Below are positions 51,715-59,763 of a stretch of DNA of 64,000 nt, one piece after another. The notes under the pieces are model-generated. The model was not told the DNA's origin. It did no database searches and saw only the letters and a program-made list of their open reading frames with translations. Made by a program: the position numbers and the translations under genes. The stretch is taken from the NCBI RefSeq assembly GCF_016908515.1, contig NZ_JAFBEA010000003.1:62001-126000 (forward strand), written 5' to 3'. Positions within the stretch are counted from its first letter, which is position 1, and each line of letters opens with the position of its first letter. Source of the DNA: Virgibacillus halotolerans (GTDB lineage: Bacteria; Bacillota; Bacilli; Bacillales; Amphibacillaceae).

Positions 51715-51830
51715 GATATATCTAAAAATAATTTCAATGGTTGCATTAATGAGTGAATTATCGTATTATTAATACCAATTAAACCTACTTATTTTATAGG
51801 AATAATTAAATATTGGGGAGGAATTTTAAA

Positions 51831-52367
51831 ATGGCATTACATTTAGTAGAAGCAACATTTAAAAATACAGTAATTGATACAAAAGAAGCATTTGAACAAA
51901 AAGTGTCAGCACTAAAGGATGCGGTTCAAGAAGATAACATAAATTTAATTGAAGTTCAGGTTGCAAAGGACTTTTCAAGATCTTTCTTTATTTTTGAAAG
52001 TGAAGATGAGGCTGTACTCACTTCTAGTTTGGAGAATAAGGACCTGTCTGTTGAGCTTGTTAAGGCAGTTCGTATTGTAGGTAAAGATCTAGAAGAAGTG
52101 AAAAAGCAATCAGAGGAAGTCAATTACCTTGTTGAATGGAATATTCCTGAGAATATAACAATGGATCAATATTTAGACCGCAAAAAGAAAAACTCTGTTC
52201 ACTATGCAGAAGTACCTGAAGTTTCATTTTCTCGAACTTATGTCTGTGAGGATATGTCGAAGTGTCTGTGTTTCTATGATGCTCCAGATGAAGATGCAGT
52301 TAAACGTGCACGTGAGGCAGTGAATACGCCAATCGATTCGATCACGGAAATAGCATCTGATAAATAA
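51831..52367 (+). CDS. DUF4242-type protein (two repeats)
   Basis: 178 residues from ATG 51831; GGGGAGGAAT lies upstream, so the TTG at 51813 is not needed. Two ferredoxin-like repeats of about 80 residues: the first begins ALHLVEATFKN, the second YLVEWNIPENITMDQYLDRK and ends KCLCFYDAPDEDAVKRAREA, the DUF4242 pattern. The family is sometimes annotated as nickel-binding; function unproven. It follows the importer by about 115 bp and precedes the dehydrogenase-like gene by 32 bp. Confidence 0.8.
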   Translation: MALHLVEATFKNTVIDTKEAFEQKVSALKDAVQEDNINLIEVQVAKDFSRSFFIFESEDEAVLTSSLENKDLSVELVKAVRIVGKDLEEVKKQSEEVNYLVEWNIPENITMDQYLDRKKKNSVHYAEVPEVSFSRTYVCEDMSKCLCFYDAPDEDAVKRAREAVNTPIDSITEIASDK

Positions 52368-52399
52368 GCTGATAAGGAGTTAAAGGAGGAGACTTCCCT

Positions 52400-53467
52400 A
52401 TGATCCTGGAAAAGGAAACAGAGACAAATACAAATACGTTAAAAGAACTCATTCAAAGTGAGTTAAGACCTTTGGTACAGTCAATTGATATAGACAATCA
52501 TTATCCGGAAGCATTTTTACGGTTATTAGGTGAAAAAGGCTATTTTAATTCGGATGTCTTTTCCGATAGGGAGGTATTACTCCGTGAATTTCATTTGGTG
52601 GAAGAGGTTTCTAAAACTTGTATGACGACGGGTTTTACCCTGTGGTGCCAGTTAGCGGCACAGACCTATTTACGCCAGAGTGAGAATAATTACTTGAAGT
52701 CGAACCTATTACCGGATCTTGAGAACGGGACCATTTTAGGCGGGACGGGATTATCTAATCCAATGAAGTTTTATGGGGATATGGAAAAGTTACATCTACA
52801 GGCTGAGCGAAGAGAAGATGGGTATGTTATTTCCGGTCACCTTCCATCTGTCTCCAATCTTGGTGAAGGACATTGGTTTGGCATCGTTGCTGGCTTAAAC
52901 AATAACCAGCGGATTATGGCGTTTATTCCATGTGACCTTGTAGGACTTTCAATGAAAGGTAAAAGTGATTACCTTGGTATCAATGGAAGTGCGACGTACG
53001 TTTGCCGTTTTGATCATTGCTTTGTGCCTGATCACCTTATTGTATCAGCAGATGCAGATGCATTTGTTGAAAAAGTACGTCCGACTTTTTTACTGTATCA
53101 AATTCCACTTGGTTTGGGAGTTACAGATGCATCTATTGAATCTATAAAACGTGGACGTAGCAAACAAAGGGGTAGTAATCATTACTTACAAGTTCAACCT
53201 GAAGAACTAGAAGCTATTTATCAGCAACAAAGGGAGTCAATTTATGATTATCTAGAAACATACGAAGACACTTTGGACTGGAAGGAAATTGTGCAAATGA
53301 GATTGGATATAGCACACCTTACACTTCGATCGGTTGAAGCGAATATGCTTCATAGCGGTGGTGCGGGATATTTATATAAAAGTCACCCTGCAAGAAAACT
53401 ACGTGAGGCATATTTTCTTGCTAATTTAACACCAACGGTAAAACAACTGGAGAAGATGCTTGCCTAA
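52400..53467 (+). CDS. Acyl-CoA dehydrogenase-fold flavoprotein (DszC/SfnB-like or dehydrogenase)
   Basis: A 355-residue protein of the acyl-CoA dehydrogenase superfamily. VEEVSKTCMTTGFTLWCQLA, LENGTILGGTGLSNPMK, RREDGYVISGHLPSVSNLGE and the late HSGGAGYLYKSHPARKLREAY match the fold order. The usual catalytic Glu signature is not evident, and context with an SsuABC-type importer suggests a flavin monooxygenase of the DszC/SfnB type acting on the imported compound. RBS AAGGAGGAG. Last gene of the operon. Confidence 0.8.
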   Translation: MILEKETETNTNTLKELIQSELRPLVQSIDIDNHYPEAFLRLLGEKGYFNSDVFSDREVLLREFHLVEEVSKTCMTTGFTLWCQLAAQTYLRQSENNYLKSNLLPDLENGTILGGTGLSNPMKFYGDMEKLHLQAERREDGYVISGHLPSVSNLGEGHWFGIVAGLNNNQRIMAFIPCDLVGLSMKGKSDYLGINGSATYVCRFDHCFVPDHLIVSADADAFVEKVRPTFLLYQIPLGLGVTDASIESIKRGRSKQRGSNHYLQVQPEELEAIYQQQRESIYDYLETYEDTLDWKEIVQMRLDIAHLTLRSVEANMLHSGGAGYLYKSHPARKLREAYFLANLTPTVKQLEKMLA

Positions 53468-53527
53468 AAAGATATGTGATATAACGCCCCTGATGTAAAA
53501 CCATCCAATAGCTAAGTAAACAGCAAC

Positions 53528-53562
53528 AATAACCCGCCTGATGGAAGGTGGGTTATTTGGTG
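53528..53562 (+). terminator. Terminator of the importer-DUF4242-dehydrogenase operon
   Basis: AATAACCCGCCT (53528-53539) / AGGTGGGTTATT (53546-53557), one G-U pair, followed by TGGTGTTTG. Confidence 0.75.
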
Positions 53563-53573
53563 TTTGTGTAAAA

Positions 53574-53770
53574 TTTAGCGCAGTTTGGCGGGAAGTAAAA
53601 CCCCCACCTCTAGTGGCAACTTCTTTGAACCTCACGTCGTGGGGGGGCTCGACTAACATTCAGGGGAAGAGGCAGACTAAAATCGCGACGTTACGCGTCA
53701 ACGTCTGGAACTGCGCTAAAGCTCGTCCCACCGAAAACCTTTGCACTAGCATGTCAGTGCGTTGAAAACT
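53574..53770 (-). mobile_element. GC-rich structured remnant, possible IS200/IS605 (TnpB) right end
   Basis: This 200-bp stretch is far richer in G+C than its surroundings. It has an outer 12-bp inverted repeat TTTAGCGCAGTT (53574-53585) / AACTGCGCTAAA (53709-53720), an inner CCCCCAC / GTGGGGG stem, and a GACGTT / AACGTC hairpin. On the minus strand it reads ACGTGAGGTTCAAAG, similar to the GTGAGGTTCAA ends of TnpB-associated right ends and guide RNAs. No transposase ORF is attached. Identity is a hypothesis; it could equally be a structured ncRNA. Confidence 0.35.
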
Positions 53771-53792
53771 CTGAATGAAGTTTTACTTTATG

Positions 53793-54806
53793 TTAATTGG
53801 GTTCCAATCCAAATGCTTCTGCCAATAATTCAATCCCTTTCATCCGGTTTTGGGTATCGTAAAAATGTGGAATAATTGTTATCTCGTCTGCTTGATAATG
53901 GTAGGATACATTTTCTATGCCCTTTTTTACCTCCTCCGGGTTTCCGATGATCGCTCGTTTTCGATTTTTCCTGACTTGCTCTTCCTCAAAGGAGCTAAGA
54001 CCGCGAGCCTTCGCTGTTTCAACCGAAGGGTAGTATGGCGGCTGATTGCCTGTGGAGGGTTCGATAGACAGCAACCATAAATCAAAAGCTTGGGCGATTT
54101 CCGCAGCTTCCTCCGTTGTTTCAGCAATAATAGCGAAAACAGCAATCATTACTTTCGGCTTGTTCAGCAAAGCAGAGGGTTGGAAATGTTCCCTGTAATC
54201 ATTTACAACATCGAGTCCAGCGTAAGAAGGAAAGCCAAATTGGGCAAAGGCATAAGCAGATCCCGTTGCGGCAGCAACTTTTGCACCTCCAGTTCCACTT
54301 CCGAGCATCCAGATTTCCGGTGTTGTTTCTATGACAGGGGTTGCGATCAGTTCTTGGAAGCGATGGTCTTCGGTTGTATTATCTGTAAAGTATTTATATA
54401 GATCCTGTACTTGCTGTTCATAGGGTAATCGTTTGTCCCTTGCCTCATTCAAGGCTTTGTTAACCAGTCGGAAGCTCGGTGATCTCCCTATACCCAAATC
54501 AATCCGATTAGGGTGGAAAGCTTCCAGCATCCGGAAGTTTTCGGCCACTTTGTAAGGACTATAGTGTGGTAACATGACCCCGCCTGAACCGATTCGTATT
54601 TGATTGGTAGTAGCGGCTAATTGCATCATCAACATCTCCGGGGTGCTTCCAGCAACAGAAAATACATGGTGATGTTCCGCTACCCAATATCGATGATAGC
54701 CTAACCGATCAGCAAGATGTGCTAATTCTCTTGTGTGCAGCAATGCTTCACGGGCATTTGAACCCTCATAGATTGGCGAGTAATCAAGTATATTTAACGA
54801 GACCAT
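53793..54806 (-). CDS. LLM-class flavin-dependent oxidoreductase (third in window)
   Basis: A 337-residue luciferase-like enzyme of the short MsnO8/YwcH-like type. Features are LNILDYSPIYEGSNAREAL, LGYHRYWVAEHHHVFSVAGS, RIGSGGVMLPHYSPYKVAEN and HPNRIDLGIGRSPSF. It differs from the 352-aa tandem pair near 33 kb and is not a close paralogue. Convergent with the importer operon but separated by the GC-rich remnant. Substrate unknown. Confidence 0.92.
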   Translation of the reverse strand: MVSLNILDYSPIYEGSNAREALLHTRELAHLADRLGYHRYWVAEHHHVFSVAGSTPEMLMMQLAATTNQIRIGSGGVMLPHYSPYKVAENFRMLEAFHPNRIDLGIGRSPSFRLVNKALNEARDKRLPYEQQVQDLYKYFTDNTTEDHRFQELIATPVIETTPEIWMLGSGTGGAKVAAATGSAYAFAQFGFPSYAGLDVVNDYREHFQPSALLNKPKVMIAVFAIIAETTEEAAEIAQAFDLWLLSIEPSTGNQPPYYPSVETAKARGLSSFEEEQVRKNRKRAIIGNPEEVKKGIENVSYHYQADEITIIPHFYDTQNRMKGIELLAEAFGLEPN

Positions 54807-55076
54807 TTACAATCTCTCCTTTTACATCATGAAGACCTCTTCTTTTATTATAGGAGAATGGTGAACGAATTGACATCAATCGGTTTTACTGTTGAAATGG
54901 ATTGCTACTTAATGATAGGTTTTGGTACTAATCAGGCAATTAGATCATTGACAAGGAAAGTTTAGAACGAGTCAGAACTATCATTAAAGTTGTTTCGTGA
55001 ATTAGACTAGGAGGAAAGGGAAATAATAATAGGTAAATCAAACCGATATTATCTTGTTTTAAAAAGGAGCATGGTC
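54807..55076. other. Intergenic region, no gene seen
   Basis: About 270 bp holding the divergent promoters of the LLM and DoxX genes. TTGACA-like elements occur near 54870 and 54950. No operator dyad or ORF stands out. Confidence 0.3.
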
Positions 55077-55472
55077 ATGGATATTGCCTTATTATTAATT
55101 CGAATTGTACTAGGATTAACAATTATTGGGCATGGCACACAAAAGTTATTTGGTTGGTTTGGCGGTAATGGTTTATTTAACACAGCGAAGTTTTTTGAAT
55201 CACTAGGTATTAAACCAGGCATATTTATGGTATATCTGGCAACACTTTCGGAAATGATTGGCGGTTTGTTTTTTGTACTTGGCTTTTTAACCCCCTTGGC
55301 AGCTATTCTAATCGCTGGGACAATGGTGGTGGCTATCATTACTGTAACAGGTAAAAATGGCTATTGGATTACAGCTAATGGAGCGGAATATAATATTTTG
55401 ATTATAACCATATGTATTGCCATGATTATTTCAGGACCTGGTATCTATGCTTTCGATTACTTTATCTTTTAA
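55077..55472 (+). CDS. DoxX-family membrane protein
   Basis: A 131-residue protein with four hydrophobic segments. ATG 55077 is correctly spaced from AAAGGAG; ATG 55071 is too close. RIVLGLTIIGHGTQKLFGWF then GGNGLFNTAKFFESLGIKP is the DoxX signature. Homologues in Bacillaceae (CatD, MhqP) accompany catechol/quinone resistance dioxygenases. Here no such gene is adjacent, but a CatE-like enzyme lies about 19 kb away. Confidence 0.9.
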   Translation: MDIALLLIRIVLGLTIIGHGTQKLFGWFGGNGLFNTAKFFESLGIKPGIFMVYLATLSEMIGGLFFVLGFLTPLAAILIAGTMVVAIITVTGKNGYWITANGAEYNILIITICIAMIISGPGIYAFDYFIF

Positions 55473-55582
55473 TTGTTAATCAGAGTTAAGGACCTTGGCG
55501 GCATGACGGCTGAATAAGCGGTGTAAATTTTGTTACCAGACGATGAAATAAACCAGATTGACAGCATGTTTTTCTGAAAAAT

Positions 55583-55615
55583 CACCCCTAGCGCGTCTCT
55601 TCTTTGGGGGTGTTT
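55583..55615 (+). terminator. Hairpin between doxX and the CMD gene
   Basis: CACCCC (55583-55588) / GGGGTG (55607-55612) then TTTGCTG. Likely doxX terminator. Confidence 0.5.
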
Positions 55616-55688
55616 GCTGTCTGGAACGTTTGAGAAAAACGGAATAGTGGAATATAAGTTATAGCATGCATATGGGAGGAAGTTTATT

Positions 55689-56345
55689 ATGTCCAACAAT
55701 TTTTATGAAAAGGATCAGCACAAGCATTTAAATAAGTTGAATGAACTCGCACCTGAACAAGCAGAAGCTTTTTCAAACTTTAATACGGAAGTTTTCAAAG
55801 AGGGTGCTCTCTCAAAAAAAGAAAAAGAAATCATTGCAGTAGCCATTGCACATGTAACAAAATGTCCTTATTGTATTGACGGTCATACGAAGCAAGCGAA
55901 GGCAGAAGGTGCCACGCTCGGTGAATTGGCGGAAGCAGTAATGGTTACGGCAGCAGTAGAAGCCGGTGGTGCTGTAACACATAGTACGAATATGCAAAAT
56001 GCTTTAGCAGAAGATGCAGATGATGCGTTATACGAACGATCAAATCTTAACAAGCTTAGTACATTAGGTCGCAATGCGCATGTAGGATTTCGAGGATATT
56101 CCACATTTAGTGGTGCAGCAATGAAGGAAGGGAAACTAGGTAAGAAATTTAAAGAAATTATTGCGGTAGCAGTCGCACATGCAACATTATGTCCGTACTG
56201 TATAGATGTGCATACGAAAAATGCGGATAAGTTAGGTGCAACAAATGAAGCGTTATCTGAAGCGGTATTGGTTGCATCCGCGCTATTAGCCGGTGGTGCT
56301 TACACACATATGGCCAATATGATAGAAAGTTATGGCAATGTATAA
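55689..56345 (+). CDS. Tandem AhpD-like carboxymuconolactone decarboxylase domain protein
   Basis: A 218-residue protein with two CMD/AhpD repeats. The first active motif is TKCPYCIDGHTKQAKAEG (about residues 57-74), the second TLCPYCIDVHTKNADKLG. Each contains CxxCxxxH, the peroxidase/thiol motif of AhpD-like proteins. Such fused pairs probably act as thiol-dependent peroxide or organic-hydroperoxide reductases, though B. subtilis homologues are poorly characterised. RBS GGGAGG. Single gene. Confidence 0.9.
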   Translation: MSNNFYEKDQHKHLNKLNELAPEQAEAFSNFNTEVFKEGALSKKEKEIIAVAIAHVTKCPYCIDGHTKQAKAEGATLGELAEAVMVTAAVEAGGAVTHSTNMQNALAEDADDALYERSNLNKLSTLGRNAHVGFRGYSTFSGAAMKEGKLGKKFKEIIAVAVAHATLCPYCIDVHTKNADKLGATNEALSEAVLVASALLAGGAYTHMANMIESYGNV

Positions 56346-56426
56346 GAATTAATGTTAAATAACAATTTTACATTTTTAATAAGTTATGTTACACTCATCT
56401 CAATCAAATATAAGTAATGTACTTGG

Positions 56427-56486
56427 GGGAGTCTGTCACCAAGGGCGTTCTATGCCCTCGGTTGACGGCTCCCTTTTGCGTTTTTT
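56427..56486 (+). terminator. Long leader hairpin with T-tract upstream of mrpA
   Basis: GGGAG ... GTCACC-AAGGGC (56427-56446) pairs with GCCCTC-GGTTGAC ... CTCCC (56454-56473), followed by TTTTGCGTTTTTT. It lies about 115 bp before mrpA, so it could either terminate the upstream CMD transcript or attenuate mrp expression. Confidence 0.7.
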
Positions 56487-56601
56487 GGGGTAGTAAACAT
56501 ATTTCTTCCTTTCTGCGTAAGTGTAATGAAGAAAAGCATCCATGAAGGTCCGGCGAATGCCAATTTTTTAGATAATAACTAATGAAAGGAGCATCATCTT
56601 A

Positions 56602-59013
56602 GTGGAATTCGTGTTATTGATATTTTTCCCTGTTTTGGCAGCGATTTTCGTGCCAATACTTTTCAGGAAACTGAAAAGCATACATACTGGTTGGTTTGTT
56701 TTAATAATCCCTATAACACTTTTTATTTATTATACCGGTTTCATTCAAACCACGATGAATGGTGGACACGCCATATCATCATTGGAATGGATCCCTTCTC
56801 TTGATATTTCATTCGTATCGTATATAGACGGTTTGAGTCTTCTATTCTCATTACTCATTACAGGGATTGGGGCACTTGTTGTGCTCTACTCGATCTTCTA
56901 TCTTGATAAAACCCGAGAGAAGTTGAATAACTTCTATGTCTATTTACTGATGTTTATGACTGCTATGCTGGGTATTGTTCAATCAGATAACATTATTACG
57001 CTTTATCTTTTCTGGGAATTAACATCTATTTCCTCTTTCTTATTGATAGGCTATTGGTACACAAGAGACGGTTCGCGATTCGGTGCTTTAAAATCCATGC
57101 TAATAACGGTATTCGGTGGTTTAATGATGCTAGGTGGATTCGTTCTTTTAGGCATAATGGGGGATACATATTCTATTCGTGAATTGATTGCTAACGCGTC
57201 AAACTTAGTTGGACAGGAATTCTTTATATTAGCACTGGTTCTCGTTTTACTAGGTGCTTTTACGAAATCAGCTCAATTCCCATTTTATATTTGGTTACCG
57301 GATGCCATGGAGGCACCTACACCTGTTAGTGCCTATCTTCACTCTGCGACGATGGTAAAAGCTGGGCTATATCTTGTTGCCCGCTTTACACCTGTTTTTG
57401 CAGTTTCAGAAGTGTGGATTTGGCTTGTTACGGGCATTGGGCTGCTTACGCTTTTTTGGGGAGCGTTCTTTGCAGTCAAACAAACAGATCTGAAAGCTAT
57501 TCTTGCCTTTTCAACAGTGAGTCAGCTTGGCCTTATTATGTCACTGCTTGGAGCAAGTGCCATCAGCTATCATGTAGATGCGGGTACAGCACTTTTCAAA
57601 TTTGCCGGGTTTGCAGCCGTTTTTCACTTGATCAACCATGCGGTATTTAAAGGTAGCTTATTTATGGTGGCGGGGATTGTCGATCACGAAACGGGAACAA
57701 GGGATATCCGAAAACTTGGGGGGTTAATGGGTGTCATGCCAATCAGTTTTACCGTGGCGTTTATCGGATCTATGTCCATGGCGGGCCTTCCTCCGTTTGG
57801 AGGATTTCTTAGTAAGGAATTATTTCTTACATCGACGTTAGCACTGAAAGATTTTAATCTATTTAATTTTTCAACATGGGGAATTATTTTCCCGATTGTT
57901 GCTTGGATTGCAAGTGTATTTACGTTTATCTACAGTTTCTATTTTGTTTTTAAGACATTTGCCGGGAAAAGAAAAAAGGAATCACTGTCGGTGGAACCAA
58001 AAGAGGCACCTGTGGGGATGCTGATTGCCCCTGTGATTCTGGCTGTATTAGTTGTTGTGATTTTCTTTATTCCAAATGTTGTAGGAGATACTTTGGTGAA
58101 TCCTGCAGTTGTTGCGATGCAGGCCGGACTCTATAGCCATCCATCTGAAGTGCTTGTGCATGTTTCCGCTTGGCATGGATGGACGCCTGAACTTTTGATG
58201 ACACTTGGTATTATCGGGCTGGGATCCATTCTGTTCCTAACAATGAGAAAATGGCAGCCATTGTATAACTTACAGCCCGAACTTTTATCGTTGAATGGTT
58301 TATATGATTCATTAATGATGGCCGGAGAAAAAGGCATGAATCGATTATCCCGTCTTTATATGACAGGTGTTTTTAGAACATATCTTATTTATATGTTTGT
58401 GTCTATTGTGGTCATTACACTGGCAACGTTGTTTATCAAAGATGCATTTAAGGTTGATTTCAATAGTTTCGCACCTTTAAATGCATATGGCATATTGACT
58501 GCTGTGTTACTTATTCTCTCTGTGGTCATGATTTTGACTGCAAAAACGAGAATAACTGCGGTTATCGCGCTAGGAGGCGTTGGTTATTCTGTTGCATTCT
58601 TCTTCGTTATTTACAAAGCGCCGGATCTTGCGTTGACACAGCTTGTTATTGAAACGATTACGGTCGTCTTGTTTTTACTTGCGTTCCATCGTTTACCAGA
58701 GTTAAAAAGACACGGAGAGAGTAAGGGTTTTCGCTTAGGTAATTTTATTGTCGCTGCGGGGGTAGGTATTACCATGGCACTTGTTGCACTGTCCGCACAT
58801 TCGCAGAAGTTGATTCCTTCTATTTCTCAGTTTTATAAAGACACGGTGTACAGTGAAGCGGGGGGCGGTAATATTGTTAACGTCATACTCGTGGATTACC
58901 GTGGATTTGATACATTGTTTGAAATTGCCGTATTATCAATTGCGGGAATCGGTGTATATAGTATGATTCGTCTGAAACTACCAGGAAAGGGGAGCACTGA
59001 TGAAAGTAAATGA
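56602..59013 (+). CDS. mrpA: Mrp Na+/H+ antiporter subunit A
   Basis: An 803-residue, highly hydrophobic NuoL-like subunit (MrpA of B. subtilis is about the same length). LFWELTSISSFLLIGYWY, KSAQFPFYIWLPDAMEAPTP with VSAYLHSATMVKAG, and the C-terminal YKAPDLALTQLVIETITVVL (MrpB-like extension) are diagnostic. It starts at GTG 56602 after AAAGGAG. Translocates protons/Na+ in the Mrp complex, supporting alkali and salt tolerance. First gene of a seven-gene operon with overlapping or abutting genes. Confidence 0.95.
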   Translation: MEFVLLIFFPVLAAIFVPILFRKLKSIHTGWFVLIIPITLFIYYTGFIQTTMNGGHAISSLEWIPSLDISFVSYIDGLSLLFSLLITGIGALVVLYSIFYLDKTREKLNNFYVYLLMFMTAMLGIVQSDNIITLYLFWELTSISSFLLIGYWYTRDGSRFGALKSMLITVFGGLMMLGGFVLLGIMGDTYSIRELIANASNLVGQEFFILALVLVLLGAFTKSAQFPFYIWLPDAMEAPTPVSAYLHSATMVKAGLYLVARFTPVFAVSEVWIWLVTGIGLLTLFWGAFFAVKQTDLKAILAFSTVSQLGLIMSLLGASAISYHVDAGTALFKFAGFAAVFHLINHAVFKGSLFMVAGIVDHETGTRDIRKLGGLMGVMPISFTVAFIGSMSMAGLPPFGGFLSKELFLTSTLALKDFNLFNFSTWGIIFPIVAWIASVFTFIYSFYFVFKTFAGKRKKESLSVEPKEAPVGMLIAPVILAVLVVVIFFIPNVVGDTLVNPAVVAMQAGLYSHPSEVLVHVSAWHGWTPELLMTLGIIGLGSILFLTMRKWQPLYNLQPELLSLNGLYDSLMMAGEKGMNRLSRLYMTGVFRTYLIYMFVSIVVITLATLFIKDAFKVDFNSFAPLNAYGILTAVLLILSVVMILTAKTRITAVIALGGVGYSVAFFFVIYKAPDLALTQLVIETITVVLFLLAFHRLPELKRHGESKGFRLGNFIVAAGVGITMALVALSAHSQKLIPSISQFYKDTVYSEAGGGNIVNVILVDYRGFDTLFEIAVLSIAGIGVYSMIRLKLPGKGSTDESK

Positions 59014-59422
59014 TGTTGTTTTACAGACTGCAGCGAAGGTTGTGTTTTTCATCATCCTTCTTTTCTCAATATTTATTTTTTTCGCCGGACATTATACACC
59101 GGGCGGCGGATTTGTTGGAGGGCTTCTTGCAACAGGAGCGATCGCACTTCTTTTGCTTGCTTACGATTTGAGGACCGTTCAGCAATTATTGCCATTTAAT
59201 TTTATGATTGTAGTAGCCATTGGATTGCTTCTATCTATTGGAATGGCATCTGGATCGATCATTTTTAATGTTCCTTTTTTTACACATGCTTTTGATGATT
59301 TTTATTTACCGTTATTCGGGGCAACATCCTTGCATACGGCAATGATTTTTGATGCAGGAGTTTATCTCGTCGTCATTGGCGCGGCTATGACGATTATTCA
59401 AGCGATTGGGGGAGATTCTTAA
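59000..59422 (+). CDS. mrpB: Mrp antiporter subunit B
   Basis: 140 residues, four hydrophobic segments, with FAGHYTPGGGFVGGLLATGA and HTAMIFDAGVYLVVIGAAMT, both characteristic of MrpB. Overlaps the mrpA stop by 14 bases; RBS GGGGAG lies inside mrpA. Confidence 0.95.
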   Translation: MKVNDVVLQTAAKVVFFIILLFSIFIFFAGHYTPGGGFVGGLLATGAIALLLLAYDLRTVQQLLPFNFMIVVAIGLLLSIGMASGSIIFNVPFFTHAFDDFYLPLFGATSLHTAMIFDAGVYLVVIGAAMTIIQAIGGDS

Positions 59423-59763
59423 TGGAACTATTGATGGCGATTGTGATCGGTGTTCTATTTACGGCTGCCGTCTATTTAATACTATCTAGAAGTCTTCTCC
59501 GCATCATTTTTGGAACCGGATTGTTAAGTCATGGTGCCCACCTGCTTCTCCTGACGATGGGAGGACTTGGGGGCACTTCACCGCCTGTCCTTGCTGAAGG
59601 TATAACTGACTATGCAGATCCATTGCCACAAGCACTCATTCTGACGGCAATTGTCATTAGTTTCGGGGTAACATCATTCATACTGGTCCTTGCGTATAAA
59701 ACATATTCGAAACATCAGACGGATAATATGGATCTTATGAGAGGAAATGATGAACATGATTAA
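59422..59763 (+). CDS. mrpC: Mrp antiporter subunit C
   Basis: 113 residues of NuoK type, three hydrophobic segments. LSHGAHLLLLTMGGLGGTSP and DPLPQALILTAIVISFGVTS are MrpC signatures. Starts in the mrpB stop (TAATG). Confidence 0.95.
   Translation: MELLMAIVIGVLFTAAVYLILSRSLLRIIFGTGLLSHGAHLLLLTMGGLGGTSPPVLAEGITDYADPLPQALILTAIVISFGVTSFILVLAYKTYSKHQTDNMDLMRGNDEHD

Noticed and set aside
53541-53765. 74-codon ORF within the GC-rich remnant
   Set aside because: It spans the inverted repeats of a structured element, so the open frame is better explained by base composition.
54090-54401. 103-codon plus-strand ORF inside the third LLM gene
   Set aside because: Antisense shadow of a clearly coding, motif-rich gene.
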